From Tetmemena sp. SeJ-2015 (taxonomy: Eukaryota; Ciliophora; Spirotrichea; Sporadotrichida; Oxytrichidae), in assembly GCA_027382625.1 (NCBI GenBank), contig JAJKFJ010022898.1:124001-188000 (forward strand): a stretch of 64,000 nt of DNA, given 5' to 3'. Shown one piece after another: positions 22,535 to 34,100 of this stretch. Each line of letters opens with the position of its first letter. The first letter of the stretch is position 1. The position numbers were made by a program, and so were the translations under genes. The notes under the pieces are model-generated. The model was given only the letters and a program-made list of their open reading frames with translations. It was not told the origin of the DNA and did not search any database.

Positions 22535-25500
22535 TCACTGTATCTAAAATATTGCCTTCATGACATTTACTCTATTTATTATATCTATTTATTCGGGAAA
22601 GCTTGACTATTTGAAGTTCGACTCTCTTTGATGCAGGTTCTTTTTGGAGATATTTGGAGACCAGTTTTCCTGCCAGTTCTTTTGGCCATTATAATTCACA
22701 CTCAGCTAGCCCATTCCACTAATGGTTCCTCCACTGCTCCCATATCCTTAAAAATGTAGTAAACAGAAATATTTTGATTCCTTAAAGTGCACTGTCGTTC
22801 TCTCCACTGCCTGCATGATTGTAGGAGGAGTTGGCGTTTGAAAAGTTAGAGACTGGAGGTGCGTTGCTGTACATGTAATCGCTCACCTTGTTCTAAAGTC
22901 TGAAGGATCGCTCTGCGCTTTTGAAGATTCGCTTTGCACTTACTCCCCCTCCACCACCTCCATTCTACTTACTATCACTCTCTATACTATGATAAAACTG
23001 ATACACTCTCTATTAGGCCCTCATCGAATCTGTTAGAGTGACTGCCGCTGCCTACATTTTCACTGTCTGAGATTTCATCAATTGCTTCGAACTGTAATTA
23101 ATTGAGCACCTGGTCTTCTCTTTCCTTACTTAAAATCATTATTTATCAAGAGTATCTATCATCTCTCTCCTTTGCGTGATAGCTAGCGAAACCGGAAACA
23201 GGTTGAGTTGAATTAACTTGGCTGAGGATCTAATTCCTGTTGGTGAGATTATCATCATACTTGGATTTCATGACTGCACTGTTCTGCGACTCTGATTGCA
23301 GCTTAAGTGGGGTGGGTGTGGCGCTGTACTGCTGAGTGTGTGGGAATAAGGATTTCTAATTACTGGAGAGGAGACTGCTTTAAATTTGCTGGTGAGGGAT
23401 AGGAGAGCTCACAGTAACCTGATTCAGAGAAAACTAAGAGTTCTTAAGAAGTAAATATGCAACACATATGTGATACTTTAATCTTGCTGGCATATCTGTC
23501 CTAGGAACTTTCAAGTTACTGTGATCGTTGCTGATTATTTCTTCTCTAGGAGTCAATGGTTTGAAAGTTAACGTTTGAGCTGGCGTTTCCTCCAGAGATG
23601 TAGTAAGTGCTGCCAAGTTACTACTATTGCAGCTACTACTGAGCAGCTGCTGAATGCTCTTCAAGCTGTATCACTCAGCTCAAAGGGGTTTGAGTTTTAG
23701 TGGTAAAGAAGTTAGTTCTGTCCATAGTGGTCCTTGTCTCTAAAAGACTGGACTGCCATCTCCCTTCCAATCAAATATAGAGACTAAGGATTATTATGAA
23801 GATGACAAGAGTTTTAAAGAATGATGTCAGATTTTTACTTCAAGTTCTGAGCTAGGCTTTAAGATGATACTTAACCGCTTGAAGAAAAATGACTTCCTTT
23901 ATTTAGTAAAAGAATTTAAGTATAATGAAGGCTTAGTTCCATGAACCTTGCTACTTAAATGAGTACAAATTTATAAAGTAAACTTGGTGCCCCATTAAAA
24001 TAGTTGCTACCTTGATAGTAAGAGTTGCTATTCTGAGTTTAGTTAACCCTATCTCTATTAGCACTTGCCTCTTGGTATGAGAAGGTTTACTGATCTATCC
24101 CTCCCCCTAGACCATAGCTCTCAGAGTGCTTGAAAGTGAGAGTGGGCGTCTTTTACTCCTCCTACCTCATCTCAGTATCTCTCATAGAATAGCTTGGGAT
24201 ACTTGCGTTTGCTCCCTCGTACTTTAAATCTTTGGCTGCTTTTACTGTGCCCCTATTATTCTACTTCGTCTTTGCAGGTATCTATGAGAAATAATAGTTA
24301 TAACTTTTCTAAATACAATATTCCTTAAAATTATAATCTCAAATAACTGTATGACTTTTATAAAGAGAAGAGTTGCTATTTCTGAGCAGGTTGAACGAGT
24401 TAAGAATTGAGGGCCTGATACTAACTCGAAACTAATTTGGTGTTGGGGCCAAGACTGACTGAGCTGCCTCCATAGGCATCAGACTTTCTAGATGACGAAG
24501 ACTGCTTTTACAGTAGTGGAGGCTAGTTCGGAATAATGTTAGCAGCCTAACTCGATTAGACAGTTGACTAGAAAGGATTGGAGGAAGTTACAGAAGCTGT
24601 GATTGTTGAGTGTTGGGAGGTTAAGTTCTGCACTGACTGAGAGGGATGGAATGGCTGGTGAAGATTATGCAAAGTAGCAGCTGTTGAGACTGAGCTTTGA
24701 GGATTCAGCGGCAGAGGATTCCCAGAGTATTACTATTGCTGCTAGGCAGGCATGTTGAAGAAGTTTCCTTATGAAAGGTAGATAAAAATTAATAGATAGC
24801 AAAGTTATATTAATTTCCTTGTGAGAAATTCAAATTCAATCTTGGACTCTTATTAAGTTTCTATTCGGCACAATATTTATTGAAATTAATTTTTTGAGTT
24901 CTATTCTGTCAAATCCTTGCTAATGATTGCAGTTGTGCCTTCAAAGAATAAAACTCAAGCTATATATAGATGAGCCTCTTCTGTTGGGTTGAGGGGACTG
25001 AGCGAGCTAGCTGAAATTGGAGACTTTAGTATCCATGGTGTAGCCTTGATTCCTTACTGGATGAATGTTTGAGCTGGTTTGCTTGGCACTTTTACTCTGG
25101 CTATTATCTTGGACTCCCCCATAGCTCTAGTTTAAAGAATTAAAGAAAATTCAAGATTTGTATTGATAAGAGTTGACTGGGCGGCTTAAATTATCCTCCA
25201 TGAAAGATTCTTCATCTGCTGCTGTAGGGAATTACTCATAAATTGAAATGTTTATAGAAAGGGCTATATTTAATTATTTGCAAGAGATTTATGAGTAGTG
25301 GTTTGAGCAATTGGCTGCTTCTTTGTTAAAGGAGAGATGAGAAACTATTAAAAACGATTTGATGCATCCAATTATAAATTAAGATGTGATTGAACAAGTA
25401 GATGGAGTTGTTAGATTGATTTAAAGCTGCAGCTACTGTAGCTGAGTTGATAGCACTACCACTCTGAGTGCTTTGGTAAATTTATTGTGACTGAGAAAAC

Positions 25501-28024
25501 TTAAGAAAAGAATATAGAGTTTTATAGACAAATTTCAAATAAAACTGGTGAGTGCCTTCTGTAGTATCTCTCTTAGCAAGATACTCCTGCTGAGATTAAT
25601 TCTGCAATTGACCCAAACTCTACTTCAGTTCCTAGTTGTTATAAGTATTCTGAGTAGTCTTGTAGCCTTGGTTAGGTTGATTTGAGGAAGAGATGAGCAT
25701 CTTTATCCGATCGTGATCATTATCATTCAAAGTGCTTTAGTGAACTATCACCTTGTTATTAGCATTTCTCTGATTCAAAAATTAAATAAACGCTTACAAA
25801 TCATGAAAGATGTTTTATTAAAAGTGATTTTACCTACCAGAAAGAATTTCAAAGTCCTACGCAATTCTCTAGTCCATATCACTTTACTTTTCAAGTGCTT
25901 CAAAATCCGGCTTGTTTATGAGTACGAATTCACCATCACTCACCATACTCTATTATCTTTGAAACTCTTGACTAACAGCACTTTCCCTTTACTATAGTAT
26001 GTCCTCATTAGGAATTGTTGACATCACATCATTCAATTTACACTTAAGAAATTTTTGAGCGATATCATTTTCATAGTTATTTTACTGCAACCCGTTCCTT
26101 GCGAAATTAAGTTCACTGCTGTCTGCAAGTTAAAGCATCCTGCCGTTTAAACTCCTGTCTCGATCAGTGAATCTGCTCTGATTATCTGACAGAGAGTTAA
26201 CTTCGAAGGAGTAAACCGCAACTTGCTTTCGAGGGTTTTGGTTTTTGATTGTGCTTTCTACGTTTTCGCTGTTTGAGGGTCTACCATTAATTGCACTATC
26301 TCTACCTTCCAAACTGAAAATGACAATTCGAACACGGATGCAAATTTTAATTTAAGCTGTATCTTTAGTCAGACTAGTTTGAATCTATTCTCTTTAGATC
26401 CATGAAATTAAAAGTACAAATAAGCCTTTATTGCACATGAAGTCACTAACTCTCTCTTGTTACTTAGAGCTGCTTTCCTTTCTGCCGGGAGATCTCTGAC
26501 TTGCGTTGTACACAGATTGGATTATCTGGTTCTTATTATTCTATCCCTGATTCTAAAGGGACTCAGTCTAGGGGAGAGAAATAGATTGTGAGGGGTGGTA
26601 ATCCTAAACGAGGGAGAGTTATTTCTAAGCTGTGGGCTGCTGTAAGAGGTTATTAGTTTGTAAAGAGGCTGACTGATGCTTGAGTTGAATCTACTGGACT
26701 TGCTGTTGATAGCCTCTTGCACCCCCTCCACCATAGAGGTTGCTTTTTGAACCCTTGTGGGACTTTGGAGGAGGTTGGCTGCTTAAACTCGCAGCAGGTT
26801 GAATCGTTGAAGAGACTTGCATCTGACTATTATTGGGTCCTCCTCTGAAAAAATGGAAGCATAAATATTTTCTTTATCTGCTTGATTAAACTTCAGATCT
26901 GATGCTGGGACCATTAAATCAAGTTATGATAAAAATGTTTTTATTACATGATTTACAAATCCTACTTTGCTTGACTGGACGCTTAGAGTTCCTGTATTGG
27001 CTCCACTAACAGTGGCCCCTCTTTATTAATTGTATCCAGTTTTATTAGCCTGGACAATGCTGCTCTCTGATCCGCTACTTTGAGAGTGGGTATTTTCATA
27101 GGATTGAGCCAGCTGCTTCAGATTGATTTGCTAGTATTCTACTTATTGATTATTGGAGGAGCTCTGAGAAGCCTTCGGATTCTTTTGACTTTGAAGTGGA
27201 GTGATGCGGGAACTCATTTGATGGAGCGACGAAGGTTACTGATTGACTTGATTTTACTGACTTTCTGAAGATTAAATCTGCTATGCTTGCGTCTGATTCT
27301 TTTGATTAAAAATTATTATGTCATTCAATTTAAACTTATGAAAGTTTGGATTGATTTTGCACTATTGCAGAAGTGGAGTCAATAGTATTGCCTCTGCCAT
27401 GCACGCCGCCTTGAGTACTGGGTTTTGCATTTATCAAGTCGACTTGCCTATTTCTGATGTCCACTTCGATTGTGGCTGCATGCACAGTCGGTTAGAATTA
27501 TATGTTATTCGCATTAATGTTATAAAATAATAATAGAGTAAGTAAATGCAAATAAATCCCTACACTATTTAACATTTAGCACTTAAGATTTATAGTTATG
27601 TTGATTGTTGAATTATTTGTGCTACTGTTGAGAATACTGTTGCTACCCACCCCAAACCCAAAATTTGGCTGGTACCCAGTCTGATTAGAACCTAGAGTAT
27701 AAAAGAATAAAGTGCAGTATGATAATGGATTAGTGTTAATTTCTTTATAAAAAAAGTAGAATTCTATTTCCTGAGATTGGTTTTGGACTTGGAGTTATTG
27801 TTGATGAGTTTCTTGGGCTGCGCCTGAGAGCTCCCTCCCTGCACATGACTCAAATTCGTGTCAGCTTAATTATACTGTGTGCTAAACTATATATTAGTAT
27901 CTAAAAATTAAACTCTAGAGGAGATCCTGAAATTATTTTTTGTAGATTATGAAAAATATTTATCTAGTTTATTAGAAGGAATATATGAAGGGTGCTTTTG
28001 ATTAGGTTTGGCTTTCTGTTTCAT
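22535..28024 (-). CDS. giant Gln/Asn/Ser-rich protein, uncharacterised
   Basis: Reading the minus strand from ATG 28024 (MKQKAKPNQKHPSYIPS), low-complexity Q/N/S-rich frames continue to TGA at 22535-22537. Blocks include SHVQGGSSQAQPKKLI, a more ordered stretch QNNYENDIAQKFLKCKLND then DGEFVLINKPDFEALEK, a Q/S/T/P-rich middle and a C-terminus with QKNWQENWSPNISKK. TAA/TAG as Gln is essential; under the standard code nothing is open. An intron near 25770-25840 (GTAAAA..CAG) and an IES at 25494-25543 are visible; more are likely. The frame is continuous through 23760 (MAVQSFRDKDHYG), so that Met is probably internal, not a second gene. No domain is recognised. Prion-like composition suggests condensate or RNA-granule behaviour, as inference only. 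Confidence 0.6.
25494..25543. other. IES in giant Q-rich gene, pointer CAGT
   Basis: A 50-bp segment between ACTG at 25490-25493 and 25544-25547 (CAGT on the coding strand). Removal joins EGTHQ to SQQIYQSTQSG. Confidence 0.7.
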
Positions 28025-28125
28025 GATAATTTATTAATTTATTTTATAAACATTTAATTCAAAAATGTCCAGCTAAGAGTCTCTTCACTTGAAATTGTAA
28101 AAAGTGAAATTATATTTCTTTTTGT

Positions 28126-31100
28126 TCAATTCTACTTAATTCGTTTCTAGTGAGTCTTCAATATCCTTGCAAGTATGTATTGCGCTAATCTTAGAGCAAG
28201 TGAAAATACTAAAGAGTATTTGAAAAACCAAAAGCCCAAGTAAAAGCTGAAAAGGTAGTCTGACTTATGAACAATTAGAGAGTTCATCCAATTCAAGAAG
28301 AAGTTTAACTCCCTTCTCTCGGCCACTCGATGGAAGCAATACTCTACTTGCCCCAATGAGGATTTAAGAATATTAATATTGTCCTTGCTCTAAGTTTATG
28401 CAATGAGCAATGACTTTGAAATTGCTTTAGTGCCATTTATATAGTAAATTTAAATATTCCATCATAGCATAAAATTTTACTTGTTATATCTAGGATGTGC
28501 ATGTCAACTTAAATCTAACCCTTATCAGTTCTACTTATCTCCACTCCCACAAAGTTATATCGCATGAAGTAAGGCGAGTCTTTCCAAATGTCAGTGTACA
28601 CGTGAGTTAGTAAACCCTTGCAGTTATATTCGCCAGTTAGGCAGTTATGAGTCATCCCTGAAGAAGAGAATTCCACAAAGGGAAATTTCTCAAACTGAAG
28701 AGACTCATCTCCTTGTGAGGTTGGAGCCATAGACTTAGGATTAGTAGATAGAGAGCAGGGTGTCTTGAAAAATTGTGAGTAGTGCACATCTCCGCTCATG
28801 AAGACTGTCCTATGGATGATGTTGTAATTCATAATGAGCCTCAGAAACTTTTTGCGTGATTCATAATATAAATATATACCTCCTGTATAGATGAATATAT
28901 AAAGCATAATCCCAACTCTCACTTAGGAAGATATTGTCATAGTTTAAGAACTGAACACCGGAGCCTATTAAAACTACATCAGATCCCTTTTTATTAGATT
29001 CTTTGAAGGTAGATTCTAGCCAATCCCACTACACTTCTCCAAGCATGTCCCCTTCCTTCATATTGAATCTTATGTCAAGTAGAATTACATGCACTTTGAT
29101 TATCTATACTCATTCATGAATTTATTTTAATGATATCATCTTCAATCTCACCAACTTAAACTTTCTCCCCTTCCAGTATTATCCAGTAATCCTGGTAAAC
29201 TCCTTGATGCGCAACTTTGTCTTTTTCAATTGCCTTCTAATCTTTACCCCCTTGATAGCTTTCTCTTCTTCTTGTATGGATAGGTTCTTAGAGGAAGTCC
29301 AAGTACATTTGTTTCTGCATATGTTTGTGCTTATACTCAATACCTGCATTATCATTTCCATAATCGTGGTCATCCCAAACTCCCAAGATGGGGAACTTTT
29401 CTCTCATCTGTTGATAGTCTAACAAAAAGTGCTTAGGATGATAAAAAATGGGTAATGACTTAACTTACACCAATCGTTGAAAGTCATATCATAGATTTTC
29501 ATCTTATCCTCTACGCTCTTGTCTTGCCTTTCATAGCTCATCGTTGAATAGTTGACTATAGAGTATAAGGTAAGAGGAATTTGAAGATACTTACAAGTCT
29601 AATTGTTGCCTCGGTCTAAGTAAACTGCGTCACCTAGCCAGATATACACGTCAGGGGAGTAATCAAGCACTGTCTTAAAGATAGTGTTATTGATTCTCAT
29701 AAAATCAATAGCATTATTATCATGATTGATTCTGTGCGAATTGTGACAAGATCCAACTGCGAGCTTCAATTTACTATCCGAGCTCTTCTTCTCAAGAGAG
29801 TAAGTTATAAGTTAAAAGAAAGAATTAACTTGGATATCAAGTTCGGTTTGCTAGAAAACTATCAAATTTTGAAGGGAGATATCTAGTGGTATAAATCTGT
29901 TAATCTTGAGTTGCTAATACTGATGCTGCTATCTTTAATTTCAGATACAGGAGTATCACAAAATATATGGGGGGTGAGTCCGGCACCGCACGTGCGGTCT
30001 GGGAACCGCACATATTTGCCCAGACCGCACATACATTCCCCAGATTGCCCAGACCGCACATACTTTGCCCAGACCGCACATACTTTGCCCAGACCGCACA
30101 TACTTTGCCCAGCCCGCACACACTATGCCCAGACCGCACACACCAAACCCAGATTGCCCAGACCGCACACACCAAACCCAGATTGCCCAGACCTCACATA
30201 CCAAATCCATATTGGCCAGACCGCACGGACTAAGCCCAAATTGCACCTTCAAAATCCCGAGTGCCCACACCGCACATACTTGCTTGAAAGTACCCATATG
30301 CTTTCATACCTAATTCATGAGGAGTCAAAACTACAATGCCAAATAAATACATTTATAATAATTTCCTTACACCAAGGGAAATTAGTAATTCAAAGTTACA
30401 TAGGATAGTAATTTTTTTCTTATATATGATCTTTCCCGTAATATTTTACTAGACGCGCCATATTACGTAGTTTTAATAATTTGATATTAACATATTTAGT
30501 TATTATATTTGATATCTAAGTACTGTTTACGTTTTTGCAAAGGTTATGCAGTCAACTATTATATTAATTAAACTAAAAAAATAAACATGCCAAACTGTAG
30601 ATTATATAGGCGAGAGTGTATTGTTGCTAGTATAATTCATATATAAGAGGGTAATAACTAAAGAGGATGCTTTACTAAAGCATACAAATGTATTGTGCAT
30701 TTTTCATTAGATACATATATATATATATATATATATTATATAATTAGCGATAGGTTTTAAAAGATATAGTCATTTCACTGAAATAAAGTAACTTTTTAAT
30801 AAGGATGAGAAAAAAATAGATTATAAAAATATATCTGATGACATTATTTACGAAAAAAACTTTAGATAAATAAATTTTATTCGTTGAGGACTAATAACAT
30901 TTAGCAGGTTTTCAAGATAGAATAAAGTTTGATATGTGTGAGTTCTTAAAAGATATATTATGTTTTTATCAGGAAGTATCTTCTTGTCATATACAAGTGC
31001 AATTCGCTACATAAGTCATTACATGGGCAAATACTAATAAGTGGCTTCGATATATTATTGATAAATTTTAAATAACGTAAATTAATAAATTTTCACAATA

Positions 31101-34100
31101 AATTGTTGATAATTTTATAATTTTCAATCAGTTATATAAATAATATTGGATAAGTTCTTTTATAAAGGATAATTAAAGGTAAAAAATGGAGTGCGTCAGT
31201 ATGAACAAGGAATTATTAAATCTGGCAAAGACATTAAGAAATGATAACTTGTAACTTATAAAAAGACTTCTTAACAGATATAACATAATATCTCAAATAT
31301 AAATACAATATTTAATAAAGAATAAATTTTTACAAAATACAGTCAAAAATTATAATTCAATATTAATATTTTAAAAATTATTATTATAGTCTGTTTATAT
31401 ATTGCAGTCGATCGTTGGTGGTAGTCAGCATACGTAAATTGCGACGCCACAACGCTTCGAATAAAAACAGTTCGATTTATTCTGTGTCTCCTGGGAAAGA
31501 ATTGTACAAATGGCGACAATGGTATTAAAGAGTACCCCAAACCCCCTCTATTAGGTTAGAGTGTAACATAGTTCTCTATTCTCCTGTTAAAAAGTAATAT
31601 ATAATGAGATAGTAGGTAAATTATTAATATAAATAATTAAATTTAAAGTGATATTGAAAGATTATAAAAAAGATGTTGGTGTCTTGTGAATGTGTCTGGT
31701 ATGAGTGATATTCAGTTCAGCCCAAGGTACAGCCAAATACGACAAATGTCCGTCATGGTCAACATGTGAACCAGGAGAAACATTATTGCGAATAAGTTCT
31801 GTAAATGTAGCGGCTGTCCTATTTTCAATTCTCATTATCTTACACCTTTGAGTATAATAACATAAATTTTAATGTTAGCACGTTCTTCTATCAGCCCAAA
31901 TATCCATACCTATCTATCGTGTCTTCGTAACGGTTCATCATAAAATAAAATAGTACGATATGCTGGTGTGAGTCCACATAATAACATAACTCTAGATATA
32001 ATATAATCGAGAGATTTTTTTTTATATATAGGTAAAATATAAGAGTTTAACACTTTCTGATTGTATAGATGAAATATATGAGTTATACTATTAACAAAAA
32101 AAGAAAATGTTCTTTTCTAATTTTTGCCACCTTTTTTGGTCATACATTTTAAGATCTTTTTGCTGTAGTGTGGTTATTATTATTTGCTTTTTTTTTGTGT
32201 TTATAAAATGTATATACCTCGTACGTTTGTCTTTCAGCGGAAAAAATATTTATGGTATAGTGTATTACACAAATAAGGTTTTAGTTGTTAATATATATAA
32301 AAATATTAATATGTAAAACCCACATGCTCTCATCAACCTGTATTCTATAATTTATTATTCAAAACTCATCATAAAATTATTTTCTGCCTTGTAGCATGAA
32401 ACCTTATTGCTCATCTTAGAACCGTCTGTAAATTGCTTGTCTTAGGACAGAAAAAAAACTTGCCCACTGCCTTCCTAAAGTAAATAACTAATATAAAAAC
32501 ATAATTTTAACAAAATATGTGATACTTGTGTTGCATCCGTAACGCATTTTAAGGATAATAGGCAATTTAAAGATATAATTATGGTACATATGTAAATTAA
32601 TTCTGTGCTGTTACAGCCATTAGGGAAGTATAATAGGATAAAAAATTTTATTTTTTAATGAATCAATGTTTATAAAGTATAATTTTATTCTATAATCAGA
32701 TAGAATTAATTGAATTTCTCAAATTATATAACGATTATTTTAAAAGTATTCCTACAGGACATTGCGTAGAATAACCACATTCCAAGTCCGAGGGCAATAT
32801 ACCAAGAGACCATGCGTAATAGACTACCTACTCCTACATCTGTACTCTTAACATTTTATTAGTAAACTTTTGTGTTAAAGTAATTAACAATTATCAATAA
32901 ATCACGAAATGGGATACTTTGATTCCTAAATATTATTATAATATTTTATTCACTATTAATATTATATGTTTGCTAGACCATATCAATTAACATTATAGAT
33001 TGTTCTTATCAAAAATTCAGTATAAATTCTTACATTAGATCTATTGAATACCTTATATATATTATAGGTAGAATATGAAAGTGTTAGAGAACTTATAAAA
33101 ATATTTGTAAGTTTATATTTATTTAAGCAAATATTAACGGTATATATTGAGTAATAACTTACTTGATCTTTAGTTGCGTACTTTAAACTCTCACTTTTTC
33201 AGACGTAATTTTTTCTTTTTCTAAATATTCCATAGCTAGGTTACACTTTTTTTAATTTTTTCTTAGACAAATATTTCTAATAGTAATAGCTATAGCAGTA
33301 ATAGTAGTAATAGCCGTAGCAGTAATATTAAATGAAGAGATAATTAAGATGATGATGAATAAATAGAAGATGAGGAAAATTTATTAGCAGAAGAATAGTT
33401 TGTAATGAAGAAAATTTTGATATTAAATTAGAGAGTATTCAAAAAAGTGAAATTCATAGCTGAAATAGTTAGGCTCGCAAGTAAGCAACTAAGGATTAAT
33501 GCAGTAATTTATCTAGTGATGATTATATTAATTTAACCATCAGGTAAATTATACATATCGTTTTACAAATATATCGAATCCATTCATATTCGCCATATAT
33601 CTTTCTATATATATATATAAACCAAAAATATGTGTATCTTTTTACATTTGATTTAATATAATACTTAAAATATAGACATTCATAAGCTGTGCTATCCTTG
33701 TACCCGTGCCGTACAGAGTCACATATAATTGCGTTTCCATTACAGCTTTACATTGATTTATGTATATATATTTATTAATAAATTAAATAAAATCGAATTT
33801 TTTAGAAGTTATATTATGTTTATAGGTTTAAAAAGTTTATTATTTAGAGGTTTTTATTTTGACAACCATCACATTTACTGTCTTCTTTTGTAGCAACAGG
33901 TTACAGGACAAAAGATTTATTAGCTTGTGACTGCTTGTAGTTTAAATTAAATTCTATATCTATATATATATTGAAAAAATGGCATTGAATTCGCAAAATC
34001 TTTTTTAAATACAAGTCTATGAATTTTCTGTTATAAAGATGAGGCTAAGCTCCCTAGTGTACCTCTTTGAAAGCATGGCAGTTTGAAATTTTTTAGAATA

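Noticed and set aside
23434..23759. Separate gene starting MAVQSFRDKDHYG at 23759
   Set aside because: The same frame is open upstream from the longer Q-rich gene, so this Met is more likely internal.
29990..30285. Regular repeats that resemble a CRISPR array
   Set aside because: Units are direct tandem variants without unique spacers, lie in mirror-image copies at both transposon ends, and the genome is a ciliate nuclear one.
29883..30408. Apparent ORFs rich in RPHT/CGLG-type repeats in both arms
   Set aside because: They are translations of the tandem DNA units, occur in several frames and both strands, and have no start or family context.
31535..31546. Telomere-like CCCCAAACCCCC, as at TBE ends or chromosome ends
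   Set aside because: Single copy, imperfect, and it falls in the transposase codons for the EGVWGT motif.
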